A DNA stretch of 64,000 nucleotides from NCBI GenBank assembly GCA_030015575.1, contig CM057342.1:614821348-614885347 (forward strand), read 5' to 3'. Of the stretch, positions 45,905-59,142 are shown one piece after another. Each line of letters starts with the position of its first letter. Position 1 is the stretch's first letter. Origin of the DNA: Agapanthus africanus (taxonomy: Eukaryota > Streptophyta > Magnoliopsida > Asparagales > Amaryllidaceae). The notes under the pieces are model-generated. The model was not told where the DNA came from and made no database searches. It worked only from the letters and a program-made list of their open reading frames with translations. Both the position numbers and the translations under genes were made by a program.

Positions 45905-48058
45905 TGTTGGAGATAGTGCCCTCAGAGTCAATTATTAGGTCACAGGTACGTGATTGTAATGATTGAGGGAGGACCTATCCCGGTAGGACAGTCTTACTCG
46001 AGATGATAGTATGCTATCTGGTTTACCTTTATCATCGTGTACTGTTTTAAGTGACATGACACGTCGCTATTACACGTTGATAGAGCCCCTAGGATTCTTG
46101 CTTGACCACCAGCAGTATGAGGGCGATCATATAAGTGGGAGCTGGGGGTCTACAAGCATATCCTTAAAAGGTCCCTAGTCGTGGGAGTTTCGAGACTGGG
46201 CATCGATACTCCATTAGTAGACTAGTGTATACATTCGAGACCCCGACGAGGGGCGGTGGCCGGTCTCACAAGCCACTGGTGTCAGTTGGATCACCTAAGA
46301 TGTATACAGGTGCTCATTGGGTTATGAGTACACCGGACAGGACTCGCCGGGAACATGCTAGTTGGTCATATACCAGACGTCAGATGGCAGTTCCCTGGTG
46401 ACATGTGTGCAGGTTAGTTCATCGACCTGGGGATCGTCATTTGTCTCGTGTGAGTTCCCACTGTACTTTGATTACTACCCTACCACGGCTCAAAGGAGTC
46501 GTGCAAACAGGTTTTAGTTGGGTACAGTCCCGAGCCACATGGAGGCAGTGAGCGTATCTTCAGGGGTTCGTCTCTCCCGGTATTGGGGGTGAGGTCGTGC
46601 TGTGTCTAGGAGAGCCATTACACAAAGTCCTTGGCCAAGGCAAGGAGATTTACTGGTAGGTATTCCAGTAGTATCTCAGGGTGTTCTGGGCTACACTCCG
46701 ACACGACTTGTACCGCTTTTGGGGGTCTGACTTTTACCAACCCCCTAGGCCCGCCATGCGATGCTCATAGACGAACGGACCGGACTGCACGGATATTGTC
46801 ACTGACAGGCTCAGTAGGGTGTCAGGATGAGTTCGCTCATCGACGTCCCTTTTAGTCAATAGCTGGTGGCCCGTCACGTATTGGCTTATACCTCTGACGT
46901 GCTAGTGGTTAAATCCACAGCCATAGTATTGACGAGTCTTTAGAGTCCACCACACTTACAGTTACTCAAGTTTCGGGCGAAACGCTGTAGAGGCCGTATG
47001 GATATATGGCAGGGTTCGATCAGATACGTGCGGTATTGCACGGATCAGGATCGAACGGATAATACTAGCCGGCTTTGGTTTAAGCCGGTCCTAGTTTAGT
47101 ACAGTGTAGATTTTGTCTCATTGCATGTGTATCCGGTCGGAATACAGATGCGGGTGTGTATGCACAGTATCGGGGTTTTCCTGTAATTTATTACGGGACC
47201 AGTTTTCTGGAGTTGCCAGTTTGCATTCCGTTCTGGCCGGTTTTCCTTTGTTCTTTCCCGGCCGGACTTTTCCGATGGAGGGGGTTATTTGCAATTGTGC
47301 AAATAACACTTTGTGGAGGGTTTTATTGCATAATGATTGATTATGATAGCTTTCATTTCTTTGCACCATGACTTGCATTTACTTGTGATTGGAAAGGGTA
47401 TGGTTTGAACAAAAGTGCAAGCATGGTTGATGTTTTCTTGTCCCTTGATGTGGTCACCTCTTCTCATCTCCTACACTCACCTCCCTTATTGCTTCATATT
47501 CTTTCCTCCTCCATTTCTAAGTTGAGAAGTTTTTTCATGGTTGAGTGAGAAGAAGAAAAGAGAAGGAGAGAGCTTCATCCTAGAGAGAGTTTTTTTTTTC
47601 ATTCTTGATCTTTTTTCATGCCAAGAAAAAATGAAAGCACCATTTTTCATACCTTCATTCCTCCATCTTCAAAAGGCAACCAAAACCCCAATGAGACATA
47701 GACCCTACACTTCCTACAGCACATCTTGAGCATGTCGAGTTGCCGGCTTCATGCTCGAGTTGCCTCGGTATTGAGGCGGGAGCCCGTAAAAGACGAAGGC
47801 GATGTGGTGCCCTTTCCGATGAGGAGGAGACGGACGGAGATCCCGCGAGGAGATCGGAGTGGAGATGAAGACCGGAGGACTCGGATCAGTCGGTATATCT
47901 CTAACCCGTATTCTAGTTAGCTTAGACTTGTTAATGGTTACGATCCGGAGTTTAGTGCGCGGTGGTGCCGGTTTGCAAAGTCCGCAAAAATTAAAGTTTA
48001 TCACCGCTTCCGCATTCCGGCGTCGGATTGACGGCCGGGACGCCGCCGTGCACTTACA
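45905..48058 (+). repeat. Element B 5' LTR
   Basis: TGTTGGAGATAG...GTGCACTTACA. It is the reverse complement of the A-family LTR, more diverged from A than its own two copies are from each other. Confidence 0.97.
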
Positions 48059-48059
48059 G

Positions 48060-48071
48060 TGGTATCAGAGC
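48060..48071 (+). other. Primer binding site (tRNA-iMet), B
   Basis: TGGTATCAGAGC one base after the LTR. Confidence 0.95.
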
Positions 48072-49283
48072 CTCGCCATTAACTTAGTCTAGCTTTGTGT
48101 AATGTGTTTGCATTTCCGATCGATCAAAAAGTTCCAAAACTGCATTTTAGTTCGCATCAGTTTCTGTTGAAAATTTTTGGTCTCGAAAAATTTTTCAGGT
48201 TATAAAATATTGATGTACTGGAAAATCTAAGAGTTCTGTAAAAATTTGACGAAGTAACTCCACAGTTGGAGCGCGGAACCGCCGCAAAAACCCCATTTGT
48301 GCGGCCCTTCCGCCGCGCACTATTCACATCACTTCACCAATTTTTTACAGAGGCCTTCTGGGCTTAAAATATGGGTTTTGGAATATTTAAATTGGGCCCA
48401 GGATTTCTGTGAGTGCTACAGTTTTGATTGGGGGCCCACTTGTTAATTGTTTGATCAATCGGAAAATTTTAAACACATTTTTCACAGTATTTACATTATA
48501 TCTGCGACCGTGAATGTCACTCGATCGGTAAATCCTGTCTAACTGCTATAGCCCGGTTAGACGGATTTGCGAACGTGACTTTCACGTTGATGTTCTATGT
48601 ATTTGCTGTGATGTTGCGGATCGGTCGTGGGGGATAGCCTGGATGCAATGCTAGTACAGTTTTGTTGTATTATGTACATTTGATATTGCGGGGCGAGCGT
48701 CCGACATGTGGACTGCCGTCACTGCCCGTTTGTATTATTCTTTTGGGGCACGACCTGGTTGTGGTCGATGTACCCGTTGTATGTATATTTTACTTTCTGT
48801 ACTAGGATTGCCCCGCGGAGGGATGCACGGATAGCCGGGTTCTGGAGGGCAACAAGCCCGCATCTCATGGCATTGAGACGGAAGGGGGCTTCACTCTAGG
48901 ATTGGCGGGCTATTCGCCGCACTCGTAGGGGGTACAAGTTGACCCAGGAGGGGTGCCCAAGTTACCGGATTCCGTGAAGTGCTGGGTGGTCCATTCACGG
49001 TGCTGAAGGGGGCTGCCTCGCTTCAGGTTTTGGCGGGTGACTTGCCGCGCCCGTAGGGGTCTAGGATTTCATTGCACAGGCTATCCACACGACCAGGGGA
49101 ACGTCGGGTTTCAGCGGCTCTGTGAAACCCGGGGATCCCAGATATCTGTATTGTTCTGTGATGCTGTACATTTCTGTGATGTTGCATTTTATTCACGCCT
49201 TGAGCGAAATACTATATATTGGTATATATATTAGTAGATGTTGTATATGTTTTTCATCCGCGCTAGTCCAGTCCCCGCTCTGC

Positions 49284-49304
49284 CGTTAGTTAGCTAACCT
49301 AACG
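49284..49304 (+). other. Conserved leader hairpin (B)
   Basis: CGTTAG...CTAACG with a changed centre compared with A and D while the arms are kept. Confidence 0.5.
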
Positions 49305-49855
49305 GGTGATGACGGGACCCAGTGGCGAATGCGGATGGCATATACGTACGTCAGTATATTTTCGTTCTTTGTGGTGTGATCAATTGATGGGACTGCATTG
49401 ATTCGGATCAATGCAAGTTAAAAACAAACCTAATCTGATGTTGTTGGAACACTTTTTCAAAAGCTGTTATTGCAAGGACGTTTACTTTTGTTTTGCATCG
49501 TGGTATTCATTAGAATATCCTGCTCCTCAGTCGACGAGGCAAGGGCCGAGATCCCTTCACCGGGAGTGACCCCTTGGACAGAAGTTTGCGTCAGGGCATT
49601 AACTTCACTATAGCCGATTACTTTTGCTTTGCACCGTGGTATTCATTTGGAATATCCTGCACCTCATTCTACGGGGAAAGAGCCGAGATCCCTTCACAGG
49701 GAGTGACCTCTTTAGCAACGGTTTTCGTCACTATATTTTTAAAAGCTATCCGTTCCTTCGACGATATCAAGTTCATTACGTTAAAGGTTTTCGCCAGAAA
49801 CCATTCGTAGCCCTCCGTCGTTTCATATGGGTGGTCAATAGTATTCAAGCTGCGT

Positions 49856-50053
49856 ATGTTGGCCAAAGTCAAGGCACAGTGATTGGTAGCTATTGGGGTA
49901 TTCATATGCAGCATAGATAGATGCGTTGGTTTGGGACAGTCGTGCTGCCATTTTGGCCAAAGTCAAGGGTATGTACGGGTGGATTCAAATTAACCTGGAG
50001 AATGACGGGTAGAACTTGACATGTGACTTATGATATGTTGGCCAAAGTCAAGG
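49856..50053 (+). promoter_or_regulatory. Triplicated TTGGCCAAAGTCAAGG motif (B leader)
   Basis: Three copies at about 49856-49874, 49953-49968 and 50035-50053. This is the reverse complement of the motif seen in A, consistent with the opposite orientation. Confidence 0.5.
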
Positions 50054-50452
50054 TCATAAGAGCATGGGGCAGAAATCACATCGGGAGTTTCAAAAGTACT
50101 GAAACTTGCCAGATATGCGCATACCTTCTGGAGTGTGTTGACGTGAGCGGATTCCGTCACGTTATCATGCGATGATAGTTGGATCCCGATTCCCACTGAT
50201 GAGTTGGTTTACTCCTCGGGTGTTCCCGACTAATTCTTCTTTCAGGTTTGGAGGAGAATTTAAGGTACAGTGGGAGGATTCCAGATTAGATAAATTGGTA
50301 ACCATTCTGATCTAGGTTAGAGTGCACGCTGAGTGTTTCTTTTCTCTCTCTCTTTGGCAGCGACCATTGACCCGACCCTAAGACTATGACTCAGTGACCA
50401 AGTTGACCGAACCTTCTTAAACACTGGCTTTTGGATTGTCAGAGTTGCAGAC

Positions 50453-51211
50453 CTCATTGCCACTCCTACTTTTACCCTTTTCTCCAGGACACCCCGTTTT
50501 ACTACGAATGTCCACTTCCATTGGACAAAACCATCGTATGGTTAGATATGAACTCGAAAGAATTTATTCGAGGATGGTTTCCGGTTCTGGAGAAAACGGA
50601 TAGGATTATTCAGTTGTCTTTTCTTTTCACCTTCTCTCAGGCTGCGAGTACTCCTTGGTTTAGGAGTAGTACACCTATTACGCAAATTGGATAGTCTTCT
50701 TCCAAACCATAGGCTGGTGCCGACCGGTAGGGAATGAAGAAAACCAGTTAGCCTAAACGGTGTACAGAAGGTATTAAGTTAAGACAAATAAAGGGATTAG
50801 TAAGAGGGCAAAGTAAATTGCAACAGATATTCACGACCAAACCAAGTATTCCTTCGCCAATCCTAAATCACCTTTGTATTTCTCCAGAACACTCCGTATC
50901 ACTACGAAGATCCACAGTTTATTGGATACTCCATCGTATGGTTATATACGAACTCGAAAGGAACATGTTCCAGTTCGGGGATGGATCCTGGTTCAGGAGA
51001 AATAGGAATAAAGTACATTCAGGTGTCTTTTATCTTCACCTTCTCTCGCGATGCGAGTGCTCCTAGGATTAGGACAGTACACCCTTTATGCTTTTTGGAT
51101 AGTCTTCTTCCAAACCATAGGCTGGTGCCGAACGGTAGGGAAGGAAGAAAACCATTTGGCTTAAAGGGGTGTACAGAAGGTAAAGACTAAAGACATATGA
51201 AGGGATTTGGA
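50453..51211 (+). repeat. Pair of ~350-bp direct repeats in element B
   Basis: Approximate units 50453-50802 and 50850-51211, homologous to the pair in A. Shared blocks include the CCATCGTATGGTTA and CATAGGCTGGTGCCGA words. Confidence 0.85.
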
Positions 51212-52109
51212 GAGGTGGCAAAGAACTATACGGTTACAGTCGTGAATCTGGAAGAGGCATTACTAGGAATACCAGAATACCCCATCGGAACATTTCAATG
51301 TTTCAGTTTCACTGTGTAATGTTAAAGAAAAACTGATTTCCCGATTAGATACTTACTCCAGGGTATGTATTTACCAGGTACGATTCTCACATCTGTATGG
51401 TTTTACAGATGATGAGTGGGAGTAAGTTATTGGGAATTGGGTGATTATCCTCATTATATCGGGATTCGTTGTAATCGGTGATATTTGAGGAAATCACCTG
51501 GGCTGTTTGCCGGTCGGCAAATATTTGGTTTTGAATATCCGCTGTTATGCACCAATTTCAAATTGATATATCTGTACGTCTATTTTTATAGAGTGAGATA
51601 TACCTTTCTGAAATTATGTCTACGACATTTACCTATATCAGTGGATGGTTAGGTAAGGAGCATTAAACAGCGGTGTAATTCTTCTTAACCATAAGTACAG
51701 TTTTCAACCTACGACACACAGTGAAAGAGTTGTTAGACTCAGCGGACTTATACAGAGTATTGTATGTTGTCCAGTGTCCATTAGGACAAAGGGGTTGGTC
51801 CTCATACTATATTCTGTTTACTTTTAACTTCTCTAGTTCTTAGACATGTGTTTTGTGGAAACACAGAGTCTAAGTTTTGAGGAGTTATAGGTATTTGAAT
51901 AGAGTAGAGAACCAGGTGTAGCAAGTATCGGGATTCTTCAAAGTGATCGAAGATAAAGATACTTGTGTATGGTATTCAGTTGATAGTAATAATAAAGAGA
52001 AATTGCTTCTCTTTCAGGTTACTCATAATTGGAAGCATTCCTAAGTTGAGTAACGCTGATCGGCCTCTCTCCATTTAGTTGACATGCACTGGAGACAGCT
52101 GCATGATTT

Positions 52110-53770
52110 GAATCTGGTTCAATTAAATCAGTGCCTCTGGTTCTATATTGGATATAGTACAGTTCATATCTTAACATTGTTAAGGTACGGGGAGTTGTCC
52201 GGCTTATGATTAAAACCAGACTCTGGATAACTCAAGGCACGTTTCTGTAATGGCTGTTTGTGGGTTGACCCAGGCTATGACGAGGGTTGATTTTCTACCA
52301 TCTGGAAGATCAATAGTGATATTGTTCTTAACTCGCCACATTTTAAAAGAAATGGTTATTTTTCAGAAAACAGTAGTGGGAGTATGGTAGAACTGGAAGT
52401 GATTCCAGAACCGCAAACGATTACTGAAGATTTGATATGGAACCTAAAGATTCAATCTGGATTGACATTCCATTGGCCACTCCGCAGATACGGTGGGTAA
52501 CTTCAGGCACCCGAGAGGCACTCCGGTAGCCTCAAGGACGGTGACAAGGAAGTTCTTGTTTACCCACACTTGCCATTGCTGTTGTTCCAGGCTGCGAGAC
52601 CCGGTGGGAGGATGAGTATAGTGTCGTTCTAAACTAGCTTTAGAAGTGCACGTCTATATGACTCTGCCAGAGGGTTGTCGTAGTCAGTGGGAGCAGCGGA
52701 AGCATTGGTGGACATCAGGCTTATGTCTATTTATAGACTAAAGCAGATATAGCGGAGATAGATCATCTATTTCTGACGTGACAGTCATAGGTTTGACTTC
52801 ATCAGAATAGGAGATGGATCTGTTGAGAAGGTAGTAGGATGTGATGTCATGGTATTTGGATGACATACACAAAGTAGGAAAAGAAACTCCTATACTACGA
52901 TCGGTTATACTTTGGTCGTCACACAGTGGTTTCTCCACAAAGGAAATGGATTTTATATCTGACATACTGGTTACTGGATCTATGGTTTTAGATCTAGATT
53001 TGGGTGGTTTCTCAATCAGGGTACCTTGACAGCATTCTAAGAGTATTTAGAATGGACGACTCCTAGCACGGTAGTATACCTGCAGGTGATGGAGTCACCC
53101 TCCCTAAAGGTGTCTTATAGACTAAAATAGAGAGGGATGTGCATGATTGGCAGATCACTTGCTTAGGCAATTGAGTCAATCATGAGATGTCATGGACCAC
53201 ACCAGATGTTGTTCTTGCACTAGATGCAATAAGTTGATATTGATCCAATCCTGGAGAAACAGTCGGAAGCAGTTTTAGAACATAAGTGGCTGTTCTAGGG
53301 ATATGATAACGAAAGCCCCACTCGGGAAACTGTTATCATTCCAGGCTTCCAAGGTGACATGGACGACAAGGAGGTTGTCAGAGTTATAGTTTTCCTTCTG
53401 ATGAGGGGCAGTATTTTGGACAGGTGATCCAAGGCAATACTGAGGGAGGCATGGCGCGCAGGATACTGATTAAGTTCAGTTGACGATACAGTCTAAGAAG
53501 TTTGGATTTGGAGTTCATTTATGAGCTATGTCCCATCAGACATCCAGACACATTCTAAGACAGGTATTGCTCATTTCGGGAGATGGGTTTCTCCGCGAAC
53601 ATGAGATATAGAGAGACATGGAAAGAAACAACAAAGCGGATCCACTCACTGAGGCTATTCCTCGAACGCAATAGTTCCGCAAACGAGCTTTGTGAGACTG
53701 ACTAGTAGAGGAGTTGGATGTTCGGTATCACACGGGCTGTGAGTATGCGACATCGCAATAATTAGCCTTG
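52110..53770 (+). pseudogene. Decayed copia integrase/RT/RNase H remnant (element B)
   Basis: This aligns codon by codon in short runs with D pol: an integrase trace (LDIVQFIS near 52150), the linker VELEVIPEPQTITE (52390-52430), an RT trace after AGTGGGAGCAGCGG (52686-52699), the active-site remnant YLDDIHKVGKETPILRS (about 52853-52905), YLDSILR (53020-53045), and an RNase H end KADPLTEAIPRTQ (53630-53670). Dozens of stops and shifts separate them. Because the LTRs of B are nearly identical, this decay is older than the insertion. Confidence 0.8.
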
Positions 53771-53771
53771 A

Positions 53772-53786
53772 GTGCAAGTGGGAGAT
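53772..53786 (+). other. Element B polypurine tract
   Basis: AAGTGGGAGAT lies directly before the 3' LTR start TGTTGG. Confidence 0.88.
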
Positions 53787-55940
53787 TGTTGGAGATAGTG
53801 CCCTCAGAGTCAATTATTAGGTCACAGGTACGTGATTGTAATGATTGAGGGAGGACCTATCCCGGTAGGACAGTCTTACTCGAGATGATAGTATGCTATC
53901 TGGTTTACCTTTATCATCGTGTACTGTTTTAAGTGACATGACACGTCGCTATTACACGTTGATAGAGCCCCTAGGATTCTTGCTTGACCACCAGCAGTAT
54001 GAGGGCGATCATATAAGTGGGAGCTGGGGGTCTACAAGCATATCCTTAAAAGGTCCCTAGTCGTGGGAGTTTCGAGACTGGGCATCGATACTCCATTAGT
54101 AGACTAGTGTATACATTCGAGACCCCGACGAGGGGCGGTGGCCGGTCTCACAAGCCACTGGTGTCAGTTGGATCACCTAAGATGTATACAGGTGCTCATT
54201 GGGTTATGAGTACACCGGACAGGACTCGCCGGGAACATGCTAGTTGGTCATATACCAGACGTCAGATGGCAGTTCCCTGGTGACATGTGTGCAGGTTAGT
54301 TCATCGACCTGGGGATCGTCATTTGTCTCGTGTGAGTTCCCACTGTACTTTGATTACTACCCTACCACGGCTCAAAGGAGTCGTGCAAACAGGTTTTAGT
54401 TGGGTACAGTCCCGAGCCACATGGAGGCAGTGAGCGTATCTTCAGGGGTTCGTCTCTCCCGGTATTGGGGGTGAGGTCGTGCTGTGTCTAGGAGAGCCAT
54501 TACACAAAGTCCTTGGCCAAGGCAAGGAGATTTACTGGTAGGTATTCCAGTAGTATCTCAGGGTGTTCTGGGCTACACTCCGACACGACTTGTACCGCTT
54601 TTGGGGGTCTGACTTTTACCAACCCCCTAGGCCCGCCATGCGATGCTCATAGACGAACGGACCGGACTGCACGGATATTGTCACTGACAGGCTCAGTAGG
54701 GTGTCAGGATGAGTTCGCTCATCGACGTCCCTTTTAGTCAATAGCTGGTGGCCCGTCACGTATTGGCTTATACCTCTGACGTGCTAGTGGTTAAATCCAC
54801 AGCCATAGTATTGACGAGTCTTTAGAGTCCACCACACTTACAGTTACTCAAGTTTCGGGCGAAACGCTGTAGAGGCCGTATGGATATATGGCAGGGTTCG
54901 ATCAGATACGTGCGGTATTGCACGGATCAGGATCGAACGGATAATACTAGCCGGCTTTGGTTTAAGCCGGTCCTAGTTTAGTACAGTGTAGATTTTGTCT
55001 CATTGCATGTGTATCCGGTCGGAATACAGATGCGGGTGTGTATGCACAGTATCGGGGTTTTCCTGTAATTTATTACGGGACCAGTTTTCTGGAGTTGCCA
55101 GTTTGCATTCCGTTCTGGCCGGTTTTCCTTTGTTCTTTCCCGGCCGGACTTTTCCGATGGAGGGGGTTATTTGCAATTGTGCAAATAACACTTTGTGGAG
55201 GGTTTTATTGCATAATGATTGATTATGATAGCTTTCATTTCTTTGCACCATGACTTGCATTTACTTGTGATTGGAAAGGGTATGGTTTGAACAAAAGTGC
55301 AAGCATGGTTGATGTTTTCTTGTCCCTTGATGTGGTCACCTCTTCTCATCTCCTACACTCACCTCCCTTATTGCTTCATATTCTTTCCTCCTCCATTTCT
55401 AAGTTGAGAAGTTTTTTCATGGTTGAGTGAGAAGAAGAAAAGAGAAGGAGAGAGCTTCATCCTAGAGAGAGTTTTTTTTTTCATTCTTGATCTTTTTTCA
55501 TGCCAAGAAAAAATGAAAGCACCATTTTTCATACCTTCATTCCTCTATCTTCAAAAGGCAACCAAAACCCCAATGAGACATAGACCCTACACTTCCTACA
55601 GCATATCTTGAGCATGTCGAGTTGCCGGCTTCATGCTCGAGTTGCCTCGGTATTGAGGCGGGAGCCCGTAAAAGACGAAGGCGATGTGGTGCCCTTTCCG
55701 ACGAGGAGGAGACGGACGGAGATCCCGCGAGGAGATCGGAGTGGAGATGAAGACCGGAGGACTCGGATCAGTCGGTATATCTCTAACCCGTATTCTAGTT
55801 AGCTTAGACTTGTTAATGGTTACGATCCGGAGTTTAGTGCGCGGTGGTGCCGGTTTGCAAAGTCCGCAAAAATTAAAGTTTATCACCGCTTCCGCATTCC
55901 GGCGTCGGATTGACGGCCGGGGCGCCGCCGTGCACTTACA
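53787..55940 (+). repeat. Element B 3' LTR
   Basis: 2,154 bp, offset 7,882 from the 5' LTR with no indel seen. Confidence 0.97.
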
Positions 55941-55945
55941 TGCTG

Positions 55946-57118
55946 CCCCATGTTAAGCTCTTTCTGTGTGAACACATATTTCAGGCTTTTGTGATCGGTG
56001 AATACTTCAACCCTTTCGCTCAATAAATAGTGTCTCCAAATTTTCAAAGCGAAAATCACTGCTGCAAGTTCCAAATCATGAGTTGGGTAATTCTTCTCAT
56101 AGATCTTCAACTGTCTCGATGCGTAAGCTATAACCTTCCCATGCTGCATCAAAACACATCCCAAACATTTCCCAGATGCGTCGCTGTGAATCACCAATCC
56201 TCCGGAACTGTCTGGTACGGTCAAAATAGGAGCGGTTATCAACCTTTGCTTCAATGCCTCAAATGACGCACACTTATCAGTCCATACAAACGGTACTTCC
56301 TTGCGCGTAAGCTTGGTCAAATGCTCAGCCAAACGAGCAAAATTCTCCACGAACCTTCTGTAATATCCGGTAAGTCCAAGAAAACTTCTGATCTCTGCTA
56401 CGTTCTTCGGAATCGGACAATCTTGAACTGCTGTAATCTTCTCAGGGTCAACGGTGATTCCATCTCCAGATACAACATGCTCCAAAAACTTTATTTCTTC
56501 AAGCCAAAACTCGTACTTGCTCATCTTTGCATACAATCTTTCTTGCCTCAATGTCTGCAGTGCGATCTTCAAGTGTTCAGCATGCTCTTCTAGGCTCCTC
56601 GAATAGACTAGAATATCATCAATGAACACCACTTTAAACTGGTCTAAAAACGGTGAAAAGATTCGGTTCATCAAGTCCATAAATATCGTCGGTGCATTCG
56701 TGGCTCCGAATGGCATCACCAAATACTCATAATGTCCATACCGAGTTCGTAACGCAGTCTTGCAAATATCCTCTGATTTAACTCGGCCCTGATGATATCC
56801 GGGCCGCAAATCCAGCTTTGAGAATACCCTCGCGCCACTAAGCTGCTTGAACAATTCTCCAATGCGAGGGATCGGGTACTTGTTCTTAATAGTCATCCGG
56901 TTTAATTCTCGATAATCGATGCACATCCTCCTTGTGCCATCTTTCTTCTTGACTAGAAGAACTGGAGCTCCCCAAGGTGAATTACTGCTACGAATCCAAC
57001 CCTTCTCAAGCAATTCAGTAACCTGCTTCTTTACTTCCTCCAACTCCACAGGTGCCATTGGATAGTACGCCTTTGAGATCGGCGCTGCACCAGGAACAAG
57101 ATCGATCGCGAACTCCAC
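55946..57118 (-). pseudogene. H reverse transcriptase and RNase H (interrupted by B)
   Basis: A long open minus-strand frame: [90 protein letters not shown] and [11 protein letters not shown] with both Asp residues, then [12 protein letters not shown]. RNase H follows: [14 protein letters not shown] (Asp), [13 protein letters not shown] (Glu) and FTDHKSLKY (Asp). It is open up to the B insertion in ELNMGQH and continues at 45904. It is the best preserved gypsy RT in the window. Confidence 0.96.
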
Positions 57119-57121
57119 ATC

Positions 57122-57600
57122 TCATTTTGGCGGTAAACCCGAGATGTCCTCGAACACGTCCATGAACTCTCGAACTGCAGCCGGCGGTTCCTCCTTATCA
57201 ACTTCCATCAACGAAAGAACATTATTTGTCGGCGTAGCCCTAAACTCAACTGGCCCGACAGAACTGCTACCTCCAGCAAAAGCAAACTTCGAATGTCCGG
57301 GAATCTGGAAAATCACTTTCTTTGCCCTACAATCAATGTGAGCGTGGAAAGTGCCGAGAAAATCCATTCCCAAAACAACATCCTAGATGCCAGTATCGAT
57401 CACAAGGAAATCTGCAAATAACTCCCGTCCGCAAATAACAACAGAACAATCCTTGCATTCGCTACTAGATATGATCTTCCCATTCCCAGTGTGTATGTCC
57501 CAACAACTAGATAGGGTCGTGCAAGAAATCGAGTGTCCAGCAATAAACTTGGACGACATAAAACAATATGATGCACCAGAATCGAATAATGCTTATGCGG
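57122..57600 (-). pseudogene. H protease
   Basis: The minus strand reads ALFDSGASYCFMSSKF (active-site DSG), ELFADFLVID and VVLGMDFLGTFHAHIDC, then the linker to RT ending FEDISGLPPK with a TGA at 57122-57124 where Arg is expected. A further stop lies near 57385-57390. In this family the protease follows gag directly with no intron-like gap. Confidence 0.9.
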
Positions 57601-58733
57601 GAAAATCATGAACAAATAGGATACCTGAAACAAATTGCTCTGAAGCCTTGGCCTCTTCAGCCATCAGGGTAAAGGCTCGAGCTTGATTGGGTCCCTGAGT
57701 CAACTGCTTCTGCCCCTGACACTGCTTCTGCGGTGGCCTCTGAACATCATCTTTCATACGATGCTTCGACGGACAAGCATTAATAGTATGATCCGCCGAT
57801 CCACAAACCAAACAAAGTCCCAGCATCCTTCGGCAATCTCTTTTCACGTGTCCGGGTAAATGGCAGTAGTCACAAATCACGCACTTTCTCTGATTGGCTA
57901 CGACGGGCTTCTTCATCGGTGCTACGCCATGTCGGTTCACCGGAATACCTCTGCGTATAGGCGCTCGGTTCGGCATAAACGCCGGCTTCCGTACCACAAC
58001 TGCCTGCTGCTGTGTACCCTCAGTCTTCAATGATAAGCTCAGCTGCTCTCTGGCCGCTTTAAGCACTTGCGAGAAAGTGGTCAAACCCAAAGATATAATG
58101 TGCCTCTGGATGTCCACATCCAAACTGCGCATAAACCTTCGTGCCCTATCAGTTTCTTTGGCCACCAAAGGTCCAGAGAAACGACTGAGCCGTATCAACT
58201 CAGCCGCATGCGCATCCACGGATATGCCATTCTATTTCAAACTGATAAACCTTTCTTCCATTTCCTCCCGTGCAGTCTGCGGGAAGAACTTTTCAAAAAA
58301 AACTCTTCGAAAAATCTGCCCAACTGATTGGCTTGGGCAAGCGGGTCTCTTCCACAAGCTACCATTCACGGGCATAGTCAACTAATTGGATGCGTACAAC
58401 ATCCACTCTCTTGTCCTCTGGAATTTGTGCCGCGACAAGCAAATTCTCCGTATCAACCAGCCATTACTCCGCTGGCAACGACTCCTCCAAACCAGTGAAG
58501 ATGGACTGACCCAGTCTCCTGAAATCCGCCACGGTACTCACACGCTCAACTGTTTTGGCCGCAACATTGTTTACGGACTGCTGGACGGGCCGCAAACCTT
58601 CCTGAAAAGCTTCGGCTTGCCGCTGGTTCAGCTCGGTCTGCCGCTTCTGGTTCTCTAGCATCCCATGAATTACTCCAAGTAAAGCGGCGTCATCAACACG
58701 CCTTTGGTACGATCGTAGATTCCTGTCTCCCAT
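57601..58733 (-). pseudogene. H gag
   Basis: The minus strand starts MGDRNLRSYQRRVDD at 58733 with a Gln-rich helix, then FRRLGQSIFTGLEESLPAE. Stops at 58464-58466 (Gln), 58359-58361 (Trp) and 58232-58234 (Gln) are C-to-T changes. A frameshift lies at the A8 run near 58296-58303. The C-terminal part (57593-58219) is open, with LIRLSRFSGPL, ARRFMRSLD and two zinc knuckles, CDYCHLPGHVKRDC and CLVCGSADHTINAC. The SRF codons, where the G family has an intron, are contiguous here. Confidence 0.92.
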
Positions 58734-59130
58734 GATCCTGCAACCAAGACACCGAAAAGATTAGTATGATAACAAGATTCAAAACTTGCGGTGAATAATG
58801 ACCATAAATCAAGGATATGAATCAAGACTAGAACTCCAAGTTACTTAAATAGAGTACCGCATTGTAACCATGCCGCGGTACATAGTTACAATCACATAAC
58901 TCCACTCAAGTCGCCCAAATTCTAGAGATAAACAACAGGGAACCAAAAGTTTCAAATCGAGATGCAAAGTTGTTTGCATATCGTCAAGACAAGGATCAAG
59001 AGAAGATATGATTCAAGAATCATGATATCAATATGGCAGGACATGTTCCTAATTACAGGTTTTCTGAATCGTGTATTGGGTCAAATACCCAACTAAAAAA
59101 GAATCAAACCCGATTAACCTAAATCCTATG
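58734..59130 (-). other. H leader
   Basis: About 400 bp between primer site and gag. No coding content or repeats seen. Confidence 0.7.
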
Positions 59131-59142
59131 GCTCTGATACCA
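59131..59142 (-). other. Primer binding site (tRNA-iMet), H
   Basis: The minus strand reads TGGTATCAGAGC, nine bases inside the LTR, an unusually wide gap. G1 and G3 show a similar gap. Confidence 0.93.

Larger units (their letters stand above)
48072..52109 (+). other. Element B leader / non-coding interior
   Basis: No credible coding sequence. It holds the two ~130-bp blocks (48802-49063), the hairpin (49284-49304), three TTGGCCAAAGTCAAGG motifs (49858-50053) and the ~350-bp repeat pair (50453-50802, 50850-51211), in the same order as in A. Confidence 0.75.
45905..55940 (+). mobile_element. Copia-derived non-autonomous element B, very recent
   Basis: A 10,036-bp plus-strand element with perfect TGCTG duplications. 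LTRs 45905-48058 and 53787-55940 are both 2,154 bp. By eye I found four differences (47664/55546, 47722/55604, 47820/55702, 48040/55922) and no indels. Primer site and polypurine tract are intact. The interior has no intact gag or pol, only a decayed copia pol trace and the structured leader. It must have been copied by enzymes from another element. Confidence 0.97.

Noticed and set aside
45251..45931. 226-codon open frame starting inside the B LTR
   Set aside because: The first ~10 codons are LTR sequence of B running by chance into the RNase H/integrase frame of H.
55883..57118. End of the 411-codon H frame beyond 55941
   Set aside because: Codons after ELNMGQH read into the LTR of B and are not part of H.
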